DNA from: Candidatus Poseidoniales archaeon
GTDB taxonomy: Archaea > Thermoplasmatota > Poseidoniia > Poseidoniales > Poseidoniaceae
Length of the DNA stretch: 39,436 nt
Reading direction: 5' to 3'
Assembly: GCA_003602475.1 (NCBI GenBank)
Contig: QQSC01000027.1
Location: 6,467 to 45,902, forward strand
The notes under the pieces were generated by a model. The model did not search any database. It saw nothing but the letters and a program-made list of their open reading frames with translations, and was not told the origin of the DNA. Each line of letters begins with the position of its first letter. Position 1 is the stretch's first letter. The translations under genes were made by a program, and so were the position numbers. Below, piece by piece: positions 29,713-37,426 of this stretch.

Positions 29713-32190
29713 TCATCGCTCTTGGTTGAATCTTGCTGCGTACTGACGACCGAGCAGCAACAAGGCGATCGATGGGCATCCCTTTGAGTGCACGTCTTGG
29801 GTGAACAAAGGCCAATTTGAAACTGGACGTGCCAACCAACCACCATCGGAATGGGTCTCAAGACGCGGCACCGGTTGGAGTTGTTCATGAGCATTCACCA
29901 TCGTCAACAGGTCGTTCAATGCAGGAACACCCGGACCGTCTGGCAACAACCGAATGGGAAGTAAATCGGAAGCTGCCAAGGACAAACCGGGATGATGCAT
30001 GTTGTGCCCAGGGACACCGCATTGTTCACCAGAAGTACGTGCCAAGATGGCCACCCATGGTAGAGGATGTTGCGCCAACCACATGCGGCCAGAGGCCGAG
30101 GCCAGTTGCGTCACCAGCCACTGGTGGGCGAAGCCCATCCACCATGTGAACGGGAACCGTTCCATCCAAGTACGCTGTGTTGAGCTTTGAAAGGGTTCGC
30201 CTTTCTGAAGGGTGGTCAGGACTTGCCCCCATTGGCCCAAATCACTGTTTGCCGGTTGATGTTGCGATTTGGAAACCCAATCTTGGACCTCTGCTATGCC
30301 GTTATGATCACCCTGTCCATTGAACACGGTTTCGAGAACAGAGGTCACATGGGTGGGCTTGTCCCACCAAATGCGAGAAGCCTTCTCGAACATCGAGGCC
30401 AATTCTGGGACATGGTGTTGTGCAGTACACAGAAACAACAGAGCTGCAGAAACGTTGGGGGTGTCGGTTTGAATCATGGCAGCCAAATGCTCCAGAAGCG
30501 AGGGGTCGTGATGAGATGCAGTTGCGTATCGAAGGATGGCTTTCGATTGCCAATCCTTGCCTGCAAAATCAAACACATCCGGCATCATGTGAACGGGGAC
30601 ATCGTCGACAGGCAACAGTTCCAACCATCCCTCGGGAAGCAGCGAGGCCATCCGCAATGCCCGATGTGCTCGCTCCTCAGAAGGTGAAGCGATCCAAGCA
30701 GCGAGTGGGGAGCGGTGCTCCAACCGACTTGCTAACCGTTCATCACCTTGCGGATGTGCGAACAATGCCTGTTCCAAAAGGGAACGGTGTTCCTTGGGCC
30801 AAGCTCCGGAGAACTCATCGACGTTCAACTCATTTCCTGAGACGGCGTGTTGCAATTCCATTGCCGAAACCGGAAATCGAGGTGGGCGCAAGTGCCCGCT
30901 TTCTACCGGACGCAAACGAATGGTGAACCGAAGACCCGAGATGTTGACACTCAACACACCGAATTCGGGGTGAGACGTCAACCAACACGCTTCCGAGGTT
31001 GGTCGCCCTTCCACCATTGATCTGGTCACCACTGCCAGGCACCCCGGATGGCTAAACACATCCAACAGGCGTTGCATGTCCTGGGCACCACCACCCCAAT
31101 CCACAACAAACGGCAAGGTCTCAACGTCCCGAAGATGTTCCAAAATCGCCAAGACAGCCGTCGTTTTCATGTTGCGTGTGTCGATGACACCTGTTGTGAT
31201 GTGGTGATCGTCCCACATCACCGTTCCGAATTCAGAAACGACGGCCCGTTCGAGAGCCCCAGTTGCCAGTCCTCCCTCAGCCAATGATGTCGTCAACCCG
31301 GACCACAACGCCTGGCGCTTACTTTCTGACATCCTTGGGTGTCGATTGAACAACCAAGGGAGAAGAACGGCATAAGGTAAACGGGAAGGTTTTGGGGCGC
31401 CTGAATCGGTTAACACCACAGACGATTCGATGTAGGCATTGACCAGCATCCGGCGTTCAGCAGTGTTTGGTACATCCGCCCAACTTTGAGGCGGTGGCCC
31501 AAAGGGGAGAGTGGTTCCTGTGATGGATCCAACCCGTACTGGGCCTTGGCCGAAAACGAGCGGAGCTTGATTCATCGGCGAAGGGGAAAACCACCGGCCG
31601 CGAACCAAACTCATCGATGACGAAGATTCAATGAGGCGAGCCCTAACCAGACCGACCGTCAAGGAACTGGTAAAGGATGAAAGCACCATGGCGTCCGATG
31701 GAACGGGGGCCGGAACAGGATCCAACGTTTCACCATCGTACCATCGGAGTTCTTCAGGCGGTGCATGGAGCCACCACCCCCCTTGGTTTCCCGTGGAACC
31801 GTCGTCCACCCAATCGGCTCGTTCCGGGATAAACACGAAAGCGGAATCGGGTGGTTCTAGGTAACCAATCAACACGTCCTCCCCTTCTGATTGAAGAACG
31901 ACTCCGGTTTGCTGTCGAGGAACATCGTTGAATTGTGCGCCAATTTTTGCGAGTGCATCCGCCTCCAACCGAGCAAGCCCCTCGTGTGTCAGGGAAAACG
32001 GAGCGTTTCTCAATCCGCTCGACTCGTCACGATGGACCCAACCTTGAAGCTTGAGTTGCTTGCAGGCCAGCGATGCATGAGGCATTCGAAGATTCAATGC
32101 AAGAGCGAGTTGGGAAACCGTAGCCGCCCGGCGCCTTAGGTGAAGAAGGACCTGGCGATGAACGGAAGATCTGATGTTTTGCCCAGACAT
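29713..32190 (-). CDS. large protein with N-terminal winged helix, function unknown
   Basis: An 825-residue protein. Residues about 8-80 look like a winged helix-turn-helix of the MarR/ArsR type (VHRQVLLHLRRRAATVSQLA, ALNLRMPHASLACKQLKLQG, then a wing at WVHRDESSG). The remaining 740 residues have no motif I recognise. They are Trp-rich, with alternating beta and helical stretches (for example TTAVLAILEHLRDVETLPFV, LPFVVDWGGGAQDMQRLLDV) and no membrane helices. The N-terminus could make this a DNA-bound regulator, or the HTH could be a protein-interaction module. ATG 32190 follows GAGGTGACGAAAC, and TTTTAATTCC near 32228 is a TATA candidate. It diverges from a small winged-helix gene across a 269-bp gap. 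Confidence 0.65.
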   Translation of the reverse strand: MSGQNIRSSVHRQVLLHLRRRAATVSQLALALNLRMPHASLACKQLKLQGWVHRDESSGLRNAPFSLTHEGLARLEADALAKIGAQFNDVPRQQTGVVLQSEGEDVLIGYLEPPDSAFVFIPERADWVDDGSTGNQGGWWLHAPPEELRWYDGETLDPVPAPVPSDAMVLSSFTSSLTVGLVRARLIESSSSMSLVRGRWFSPSPMNQAPLVFGQGPVRVGSITGTTLPFGPPPQSWADVPNTAERRMLVNAYIESSVVLTDSGAPKPSRLPYAVLLPWLFNRHPRMSESKRQALWSGLTTSLAEGGLATGALERAVVSEFGTVMWDDHHITTGVIDTRNMKTTAVLAILEHLRDVETLPFVVDWGGGAQDMQRLLDVFSHPGCLAVVTRSMVEGRPTSEACWLTSHPEFGVLSVNISGLRFTIRLRPVESGHLRPPRFPVSAMELQHAVSGNELNVDEFSGAWPKEHRSLLEQALFAHPQGDERLASRLEHRSPLAAWIASPSEERAHRALRMASLLPEGWLELLPVDDVPVHMMPDVFDFAGKDWQSKAILRYATASHHDPSLLEHLAAMIQTDTPNVSAALLFLCTAQHHVPELASMFEKASRIWWDKPTHVTSVLETVFNGQGDHNGIAEVQDWVSKSQHQPANSDLGQWGQVLTTLQKGEPFQSSTQRTWMERFPFTWWMGFAHQWLVTQLASASGRMWLAQHPLPWVAILARTSGEQCGVPGHNMHHPGLSLAASDLLPIRLLPDGPGVPALNDLLTMVNAHEQLQPVPRLETHSDGGWLARPVSNWPLFTQDVHSKGCPSIALLLLGRQYAARFNQER

Positions 32191-32459
32191 GTTTCGTCAC
32201 CTCGTCATCTCCGAAGAAGGCGATGGAATTAAAACATCGCATTGGGAAACCTGATAGTTACATTTAGTTATACATTTCCTGTGGAAAGGTGGGTGAATCC
32301 TTACAGTGCAGCCCAAAGATGTAGAAAAAACACCGATAATTCGTCACCAATGGTAACCACCGGTCGATTTCTGGAGGAAGCATTATATCAGCGGCCTCGT
32401 TCCTGTAAAACATCGGCTCAAACCCACACAGGTGCGAGTAAAAACAGGAGGGTACAACG
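32191..32459. promoter_or_regulatory. AT-rich divergent regulatory region with palindrome
   Basis: A 269-bp non-coding gap between two winged-helix-protein genes. It carries TTTCCTGTGGAAAGGTGGG (32275-32293), whose first 13 bases are an imperfect-centre palindrome TTTCC-TGT-GGAAA followed by a G-rich string, similar in layout to an archaeal origin recognition box. AT-rich CATTTAGTTATACAT lies next to it. A TATA box, TTATAT (32383-32388), and AGGAGGGT (32446-32453) serve the plus-strand gene; TTTTAATTCC serves the minus-strand gene. The palindrome may be an operator or an initiator-binding site. Confidence 0.5.
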
Positions 32460-32783
32460 ATGAAGACAACCAGAATCCGAGAGAAAATTAAGAAATTCCT
32501 AGGCGAGCGCCCTCGAAACACCGCAGAGATCCTGGAACACATCAACAGCACGATGCGACACGGAACAACCAGCCAACAGTTGGGCAACGTGCTCTCCAAG
32601 GACAAGGACATTGTCAAGGTGGGCTACATCAAGCGATCTGGGATTCTCTCAGGCGGCTACGACATTTGTGAATGGGCCACTCGCAACTGGGTTTCCGACA
32701 ACTGCCCCGAATGGATCGAAGGCACCCCCATCATCGTTGACAGTGAAGGAAACTTCACCACCACCACCGACGAAAAGCTCTGA
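32460..32783 (+). CDS. small winged-helix-like protein
   Basis: A 107-residue protein. Residues 1-65 read as a compact winged helix: KTTRIREKIKKFLGERPRNT, then AEILEHINSTMRHGTTSQQL, recognition-helix-like LGNVLSKDKD and wing-like IVKVGYIKRSGILSGGYDI. The C-terminal 40 residues are Trp/Asn/Thr-rich and acidic (WVSDNCPEWIEG). It resembles small DNA-binding proteins found in marine Thermoplasmatota, though I cannot name the family. The start is well supported: AGGAGGGT lies 6 nt upstream and a TATA box about 75 bp upstream. It may regulate its own divergent promoter region. Confidence 0.65.
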   Translation: MKTTRIREKIKKFLGERPRNTAEILEHINSTMRHGTTSQQLGNVLSKDKDIVKVGYIKRSGILSGGYDICEWATRNWVSDNCPEWIEGTPIIVDSEGNFTTTTDEKL

Positions 32784-32945
32784 AGTCCAACCCTCTGGAC
32801 TTGACCCTCGTCGAGCGAGCTCAATGTTGAGCCAAATTAATTCAAGGGTTGGTCAAGCCTGGACGCCCGACGTGTAGCACTTACCAACTCGTGTTACGAC
32901 GGTCTGTTTGATTCAACCACTCGTCAGGTGCCTTGCACCACGCAA
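32784..32945. other. intergenic region between convergent genes
   Basis: A 162-bp gap between convergent genes. It holds GCTCAATGTTGAGC (perfect 14-bp palindrome, about 32819-32832) followed by an A/T-rich CCAAATTAATTC, a possible terminator hairpin. CCAACCCT near 32788 and AGGGTTGG near 32847 could also pair. No RNA gene was recognised. Confidence 0.35.
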
Positions 32946-33869
32946 TCAAGACTGATAGATGCTCATGGCGTCGTCAACCGAGGCACCTTCGCAAATGATG
33001 GCATGGCACGCTGCGGTCATTCGGACGGCCTCTTCGGTTTCCTTCTGGTGAATGTTTCGACCCGTGGCCGCGCCTCGGCACCCGGACACGTTGATTTGGT
33101 CGTGGAGTCGCTGAAGGAATTCACGTGGAGGAAGCGTTCCTCCCCCCGAGCAAATGATACCGGTTCGACCCGCAGCTTCCACTGCGATTTTGAGAGATTC
33201 CGGCTGAGACATCCCATCCCATGCCCTGGGGTAGTTCACCTTTGCAAAATCAGCACCGATGCAACTGGCCACACCCGCTGCGCCTGAGATCAATTGGGGG
33301 TCTTTTTCGTCGGTAACGGCTTGACCACGGGGGTACATCCACACAACTGAAATCATGCCCAACTCGTGTGCTTGTCGGATGAATTGAGCAGCCTCTGTGA
33401 GCATTTCATGCTCAAATTCACTGCCGATGTAGACCGTGTAACCGATGCCCACGACATTGATGCCGTTGTGCACCATTGACATGACGTCGTCCATGTCCCA
33501 AAGCGCCTGACTGATGGGGTCGCGCTGTGTGGTTTTCACCAGATGAGATTTGGAGTTCAGTTTTACCAAATAAGGAACATCCGGATGGTCGCGAGCATAT
33601 TGAGCGATGAGGCCGCATTGACCCGCCAACACCCCAATGGTCCCCGCTGCGTGAGCTCTGGCTCCGATCTCGAAGAGGTGCCCGGGGTCGTTGGAAGAAA
33701 GGGGTATGTTCTGTCCGCCATCGTAAAAATCATCGTTGAGATGTTCGATTTTTTGATCACATGCAAAGAGGTTCATTGAACCCGTGCCGGCCGTGGCCTG
33801 CTTCATGTTCTCGATGTAGGTCTCGATCAGTTCGTTAGGGACATCAGCCGGGACATGAAATTCTGCCAT
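32946..33869 (-). CDS. DhnA-type class I fructose-bisphosphate aldolase
   Basis: A 307-residue TIM-barrel enzyme of the archaeal class I aldolase (DhnA/FbaB) family. It forms a Schiff base between a lysine and dihydroxyacetone phosphate and cleaves or makes fructose 1,6-bisphosphate. The motifs are LFACDQKIEHLN near residue 34, VPYLVKLNSKSHL near 98, WMYPRGQ near 177, GADFAKVNYP near 205 (Lys210 the likely Schiff-base residue) and GCRGAATGRNIHQK near 268, where the phosphate binds. An aminodeoxyheptulosonate-synthase (ADH synthase) role is a less likely alternative in the same family. ATG 33869 is set by GGTGG 5 nt upstream. It lies 18 bp downstream of the crotonase gene. Together with GlpX it supports gluconeogenesis. 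Confidence 0.85.
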   Translation of the reverse strand: MAEFHVPADVPNELIETYIENMKQATAGTGSMNLFACDQKIEHLNDDFYDGGQNIPLSSNDPGHLFEIGARAHAAGTIGVLAGQCGLIAQYARDHPDVPYLVKLNSKSHLVKTTQRDPISQALWDMDDVMSMVHNGINVVGIGYTVYIGSEFEHEMLTEAAQFIRQAHELGMISVVWMYPRGQAVTDEKDPQLISGAAGVASCIGADFAKVNYPRAWDGMSQPESLKIAVEAAGRTGIICSGGGTLPPREFLQRLHDQINVSGCRGAATGRNIHQKETEEAVRMTAACHAIICEGASVDDAMSIYQS

Positions 33870-33887
33870 CAATACCACCACGTCAAT

Positions 33888-34754
33888 TCACTGGCCGGTG
33901 AAGTTGGCCACGCGCTTTTCTACATAAGCAGCGATGCCTTCCTTGGCGTCAGCGCTGTTGAACAGAGCCGCTTGGAGTTCACGCTCCAATGCCAAGTGGT
34001 ATTCGAACGGAATCTCTGGACCCGTTTGACAGGACCGCTTAATGTTTCCAACGGCCTTGACAGCCTTGTTGGGCAGGGTAAACTGACTGCACCAGTCCAA
34101 AATGTCTCTTCGGAAGTCGTTTGCGTCGCCTTCCCAAATGTGGTTGATGAGGTTGCAAGCGTGAGCATCCTCAAAGGACATGAGTTCACCTGTAACCATC
34201 ATTTCAAGGGCCTTGGCCTTGCCAATGAGGCGAGTGAGCCGAGCGGTCCCGCCGGTTCCTGCCAGCACACCAAGGTTGATTTCAGGAAGACCAACTTTGC
34301 CCGAGTTCTTTCGTGCGATGCGGATGTCGGCAGCCATGGCGATTTCAAGGCCGCCACCAACTGCGTGGCCGTTGATGGCACAGACGACGAGTTTCGCCGT
34401 TTGTTCCAGTCGAGAGAGTGTTTCGTTGGCGTGAAGGCAGAAATTGTACTTGAAGCCGGGTGTGACGCTGTTGAGCATCTGGATGGAAGCACCTGCAGAG
34501 AAGAAGGAGGCCCCGTTGCCGGTCAGCACGATGCACGTCACGTCATCATCAAATCGAGCTCGAACGATGGCTTCGTCAATGTCTCGCATCATGCCGTGGG
34601 TGTACGTGTTGGGAGAGCGGTCGTTGGGGCCCTCGAGGGGAGCTCCAGCCGAGTTCGATGTCAGTTCAATCATGGCAATGCCGTTCTCAGTAACGCCGTA
34701 GTTGACAAGTCGGTTGGACATGGGTTCAAGTTTCAATCCATAGAGGTCGCTCAT
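33888..34754 (-). CDS. enoyl-CoA hydratase/isomerase (crotonase) family protein
   Basis: A 288-residue crotonase-fold protein. The oxyanion-hole residues lie in GASFFSAGASIQML and CAINGHAVGGGLEIAMAADI. Both glutamates used by hydratases are present, in GGGLEIAMA and LPEINLGVLAGTGGTARL, consistent with enoyl-CoA hydration in beta-oxidation. A conserved C-terminal helix region contains AKALEMMVTGELMSFEDAHA. An N-terminal segment of about 35 residues (ENGIAMIELTSNSAGAPLEG) is the usual first strand pair. The start at ATG 34754 is preceded by GGTGGGGGAAAAC and is preferred over an upstream start. It is 18 bp upstream of the aldolase gene and divergent from moaE. Other crotonase activities (isomerase, dehydratase) cannot be excluded. 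Confidence 0.85.
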   Translation of the reverse strand: MSDLYGLKLEPMSNRLVNYGVTENGIAMIELTSNSAGAPLEGPNDRSPNTYTHGMMRDIDEAIVRARFDDDVTCIVLTGNGASFFSAGASIQMLNSVTPGFKYNFCLHANETLSRLEQTAKLVVCAINGHAVGGGLEIAMAADIRIARKNSGKVGLPEINLGVLAGTGGTARLTRLIGKAKALEMMVTGELMSFEDAHACNLINHIWEGDANDFRRDILDWCSQFTLPNKAVKAVGNIKRSCQTGPEIPFEYHLALERELQAALFNSADAKEGIAAYVEKRVANFTGQ

Positions 34755-34826
34755 GTTTTCCCCCACCCCAAGGTGTGTTATGAAGAATCCGCTAATCGCA
34801 CATGACAAGGAAGGCTGCGACCGTTG

Positions 34827-34841
34827 CCCAACGCCGTTGGG
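34827..34841. promoter_or_regulatory. inverted repeat upstream of moaE
   Basis: CCCAAC-GCC-GTTGGG is a perfect 6-bp stem with a 3-nt loop, 29 bp before the moaE start. A closely similar stem, CCAACG-CCAC-CGTTGG, lies at 36406-36421 before the glpX gene. A shared regulator or an RNA hairpin is possible. Confidence 0.35.
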
Positions 34842-34870
34842 TTTGAATCACCGATTGCTTTCGCAACACC

Positions 34871-35296
34871 ATGGCTGAGCGCTTGGTGGTGATGGAGGCA
34901 GAGGGGCCGCTTGACCCTCACCACCTCTTGGCCGAGCTTGACACCGAGGGGTGCGGCGCTGTCGTTACCTTTGTCGGCCTGACTCGGGGCACGGAAGGCG
35001 ATGACCGAGTCCTTCGATTGGAATTTGACGCATGGAAAGGCCAGCTGGAAAGTGTCCTTGAACGGCTTGCAAGAGAAGCCATGGCCGACCAAGGCGTGAT
35101 GGCCGTGGCCATGGCCCACAGGATTGGGGCGGTTGAGCCGAACGAACCCATCGTCGCCATTCATGTCGCTAGCCCGCACCGACAACAAGCGTTTGCTGCC
35201 TGTTCATGGCTCATCGATGAACTCAAACGGCAGGCACCTTTGTGGAAAAAAGAGGTCACAACTGCTGGAGAAACTTGGAAGGAAGGATTGGGATGA
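34871..35296 (+). CDS. moaE: molybdopterin synthase catalytic subunit MoaE
   Basis: A 141-residue protein, the normal MoaE length. It inserts sulfur into precursor Z (cyclic pyranopterin monophosphate), taking it from the MoaD thiocarboxylate. Visible features are the N-terminal strand AVVTFVGLTRG (VGxVR-like loop), the His/Arg segment VASPHRQQAFAA and the C-terminal signature PLWKKEVTTAGETWKEG, with catalytic Lys126/Lys127 near residue 126. ATG 34871 is supported by the conserved start. The last four bases overlap the moaC start (ATGA), so the two are coupled. No MoaA, MoaB or MoaD gene is in the window. Confidence 0.93.
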   Translation: MAERLVVMEAEGPLDPHHLLAELDTEGCGAVVTFVGLTRGTEGDDRVLRLEFDAWKGQLESVLERLAREAMADQGVMAVAMAHRIGAVEPNEPIVAIHVASPHRQQAFAACSWLIDELKRQAPLWKKEVTTAGETWKEGLG

Positions 35297-35745
35297 AGGA
35301 ACACCGTGTAGAAGGAATTGTCGAAATTGGACACAAGCCTGTCGTTGAGCGCCGAGCCACCGCCGAAGGAAGGCTCACCCTTCGAAAGGAAACAAAGATC
35401 GCCATCGTAGAGGGCCACATCAAGAAAGGCGATGTGCTTGAAGCCTCGACCATCGCAGCCATACAAGCGGTCAAGGAAACACCTCGCATCATTCCTCACT
35501 GCCATCCCATCCCGCTGGAAGGTACCGCTGTGTCATGGCGTTGGGATGAACATCACCTTTGGTGCACCGTTGAAGTCTCCGCCCACTACAAAACAGGCAT
35601 CGAAATGGAAGCGCTCACCGGCGTATCTGCAGGGTTGCTGTGTGCGTTTGACATGGTGAAATCCTTGGAGAAGGACCAAGATGGCCAATACCCCTCGGCG
35701 TCGATCGATGACCTGAGAGTGATTCGGAAGTTCAAGGGCTCTTGA
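35293..35745 (+). CDS. moaC: cyclic pyranopterin monophosphate synthase MoaC
   Basis: A 150-residue protein that converts the MoaA product to cyclic pyranopterin monophosphate, the first stable intermediate of molybdenum cofactor synthesis; normally a hexamer. The motifs are IIPHCHPIPLEG (the CHP-PL active-site loop), VEVSAHYKTGIEMEALTGVS and the C-terminal FDMVKSLEKD, where Asp120 and Lys123 correspond to the E. coli Asp128/Lys131 pair. The start at ATG 35293 overlaps the moaE stop by 4 bp and follows GAAGGATTGGG. A longer frame start at 35242 lies inside moaE and is rejected. Only a 42-bp gap separates it from bioY. Confidence 0.93.
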   Translation: MKEHRVEGIVEIGHKPVVERRATAEGRLTLRKETKIAIVEGHIKKGDVLEASTIAAIQAVKETPRIIPHCHPIPLEGTAVSWRWDEHHLWCTVEVSAHYKTGIEMEALTGVSAGLLCAFDMVKSLEKDQDGQYPSASIDDLRVIRKFKGS

Positions 35746-35767
35746 GTTAAGAAAACACAATACAGTT

Positions 35768-35785
35768 GGTGGCCCGCAGACCACC
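35768..35785 (+). promoter_or_regulatory. hairpin overlapping the bioY ribosome-binding site
   Basis: GGTGG-CCCGCAGA-CCACC forms a 5-bp GC-rich stem with an 8-nt loop, ending 2 nt before the bioY ATG. Its 5' arm, GGTGG, is the anti-16S-like ribosome site used by many genes here, so folding would hide it. Confidence 0.4.
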
Positions 35786-35787
35786 TC

Positions 35788-36399
35788 ATGAGCAACTCCT
35801 ACCTGCACCATCCGCTTTCTTGGCACTTGGCCCTTCGCGAGGTTAACGCTGAAACCAACCACCGATTGGCAGGCATTGCATTCTTTGCCGGCTTGACGGC
35901 GTTGCTGGCGCAGGCCTCTTTCCTCACACCGTGGACTCCCGTGCCGTTCACCTTCCAAACCATGGGTGTGCTGGCGACTGGCGTCTACTTGAAGCGCAAC
36001 GATGCCTTCACATCAGGATTGCTTTACGTCGGCCTAGGAGCGCTTGGAGCTCCATTTTTCGCCGGTGGCGCAAGCGGAATTGTCGACGCTGGCCAACTCA
36101 TACCATCGGCCGGCTACTTGCTGGCGTTCCCCTTTGCTTCAGCCATTGTTGCCGAAGGCATGGACCGCTCTCATCGGCAAAACATGGCGAATGTTCCTGC
36201 ACAGTTGATTTGTTGGGCACTGGCCATGCTACCCGTCTATGCCGCTGGGACGTGGTGGCTTGCAGAATCGTACAACGTCAGCATGAGCCTCGCCTTTGAA
36301 TGGGGCACAGAACCATTTTTGCTGTGGGACTTTGGCAAAATATTGGTCCTGCTTTTGCTCACAACAAGCGTGTTTTCCTACGGGGAACCAAAGAACTGA
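35788..36399 (+). CDS. bioY: biotin transporter substrate-binding component BioY
   Basis: A 203-residue membrane protein, the S component of an ECF-type biotin importer. The signature TPWTPVPFTFQTMGVLATGV (TPVPxTxQT) lies near residue 48, followed by LYVGLGALGAPFFAGGASGI near 79 (the YLxxGxxGxPVF-type motif). Several helices are clear: LAGIAFFAGLTALLAQASFL, GYLLAFPFASAIVAEGM, LICWALAMLPVYAAGTWWLA and KILVLLLLTTSVFSY. It is about the family length (180-210). No ATPase or EcfT component is adjacent; BioY can also work alone. It fits the biotin carboxylase of this window. ATG 35788 follows a GGTGG that is inside a hairpin. Confidence 0.9.
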   Translation: MSNSYLHHPLSWHLALREVNAETNHRLAGIAFFAGLTALLAQASFLTPWTPVPFTFQTMGVLATGVYLKRNDAFTSGLLYVGLGALGAPFFAGGASGIVDAGQLIPSAGYLLAFPFASAIVAEGMDRSHRQNMANVPAQLICWALAMLPVYAAGTWWLAESYNVSMSLAFEWGTEPFLLWDFGKILVLLLLTTSVFSYGEPKN

Positions 36400-36405
36400 C
36401 AGCAA

Positions 36406-36421
36406 CCAACGCCACCGTTGG
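36406..36421. terminator. inverted repeat after bioY, before glpX
   Basis: CCAACG-CCAC-CGTTGG is a perfect 6-bp stem with a 4-nt loop, starting 6 nt after the bioY stop and ending 31 nt before the glpX start. It has no T-run, so it may be a regulatory element rather than a terminator; it is similar to the stem upstream of moaE. Confidence 0.3.
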
Positions 36422-36452
36422 GTTCATTCGTTCCCCGCGACCCAACCGAACC

Positions 36453-37406
36453 ATGGGCACCACTGCTGACCTTGCGCACCACTTCATGGAAGCCGTAGAC
36501 CAAGCCGCTATTGCAAGCGCTGCATGGCGAGGATTGGGCGACAAGAACGCTGCCGATGATGCCGCTGTGGAAGCCATGCGACGCACCTTTGACAACGTCC
36601 CTTTCGACGGCCGAGTGGCCATCGGCGAAGGCGAACGGGATGAGGCGCCCATGCTCTACATCGGTGAACCGTTGGGTTCCATGGTTGGTCAGATCGGCGC
36701 TACGAAGATTGACATTGCGGTGGACCCGTTGGAATGCACCAACAACTGCGCCAGCAACTCCCCGAATTCCATCGCCGTTCTTGCGGCTGCACCGAGAGGA
36801 ACCTTGCTCCACGCTCCCGACTGTTACATGGACAAAATTGCAGCAGGACCTGCCTTGAATGGGCATGTGTCGCTGGACGGAGGCGTCGCATACAACGTTG
36901 AACAAGCCATGCACGTTCTTGATCGTCCGGCCGAGGACATTCGCATCGTTGCTCTCGAACGTGACCGTCACAAGAACCTGTACAACGAGATCAAGGCCAC
37001 CGGAGCTCAGTTGCACCTGATGGGCGACGGCGATGTATCAGGAGCCCTATGGGCAGCAAAAGATGACGGCCCCTACGACATGTTGATGGGCATTGGGGCT
37101 GCACCTGAAGGGGTTATTTCTGCTACCGCCATTCGAGGGCTTGGAGGCGTGTTTGAAGGACGATTGGTGTTCCGTTCGGACGAAGAAGAAGCACGAGCCG
37201 CAACCATGGTGAACGACGATTTAACCCGCTTGTGGAAGGCCCACGACCTGTGCCAGAGCGAAGATGCCATCTTCGCAGCAGCAGGGGTGTGCGATGGCTA
37301 CCTTCCTGGAGTTGTCGTGGCGGGTGACTCCAGCACGACCTACAACGAACTTATCGATGTGACCAGCCGCACCGTGGTGCGCAACGAAGTCACACGCCCG
37401 CTCTGA
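36453..37406 (+). CDS. glpX: class II fructose-1,6-bisphosphatase, GlpX type
   Basis: A 317-residue protein. The GlpX motifs are AAWRGLGDKNAADDAAVEAM, VAIGEGERDEAPMLYIGE near residue 56, IDIAVDPLECTNNCA near 87 (metal and phosphate site) and GIGAAPEGVISATAIRGLGG near 212. It hydrolyses fructose 1,6-bisphosphate to fructose 6-phosphate in gluconeogenesis; some homologues also use sedoheptulose bisphosphate. In the Li-sensitive phosphatase-type motif the usual glycine (DPxEGT) is Cys95 here, a one-base difference (GGC to TGC). ATG 36453 gives the family N-terminus; the longer frame overlapping bioY is rejected. It is followed at 20 bp by a Bat-type regulator gene. GlpX is a bacterial type; many archaea use other FBPases. 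Confidence 0.88.
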   Translation: MGTTADLAHHFMEAVDQAAIASAAWRGLGDKNAADDAAVEAMRRTFDNVPFDGRVAIGEGERDEAPMLYIGEPLGSMVGQIGATKIDIAVDPLECTNNCASNSPNSIAVLAAAPRGTLLHAPDCYMDKIAAGPALNGHVSLDGGVAYNVEQAMHVLDRPAEDIRIVALERDRHKNLYNEIKATGAQLHLMGDGDVSGALWAAKDDGPYDMLMGIGAAPEGVISATAIRGLGGVFEGRLVFRSDEEEARAATMVNDDLTRLWKAHDLCQSEDAIFAAAGVCDGYLPGVVVAGDSSTTYNELIDVTSRTVVRNEVTRPL

Positions 37407-37426
37407 ACCATCAACGAGGACCGTCC

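Noticed and set aside
32784-32945. tRNA or small RNA between the convergent genes
   Set aside because: I could not fold a cloverleaf or find a T-loop motif; only short inverted repeats are present.
33855-34805. 316-residue open frame on the plus strand opposite the crotonase
   Set aside because: The minus-strand crotonase has both catalytic glutamates and a ribosome site; the plus-strand frame is a codon-bias shadow.
36300-36452. N-terminal extension of GlpX into bioY
   Set aside because: It overlaps the end of bioY and adds residues absent from the family.
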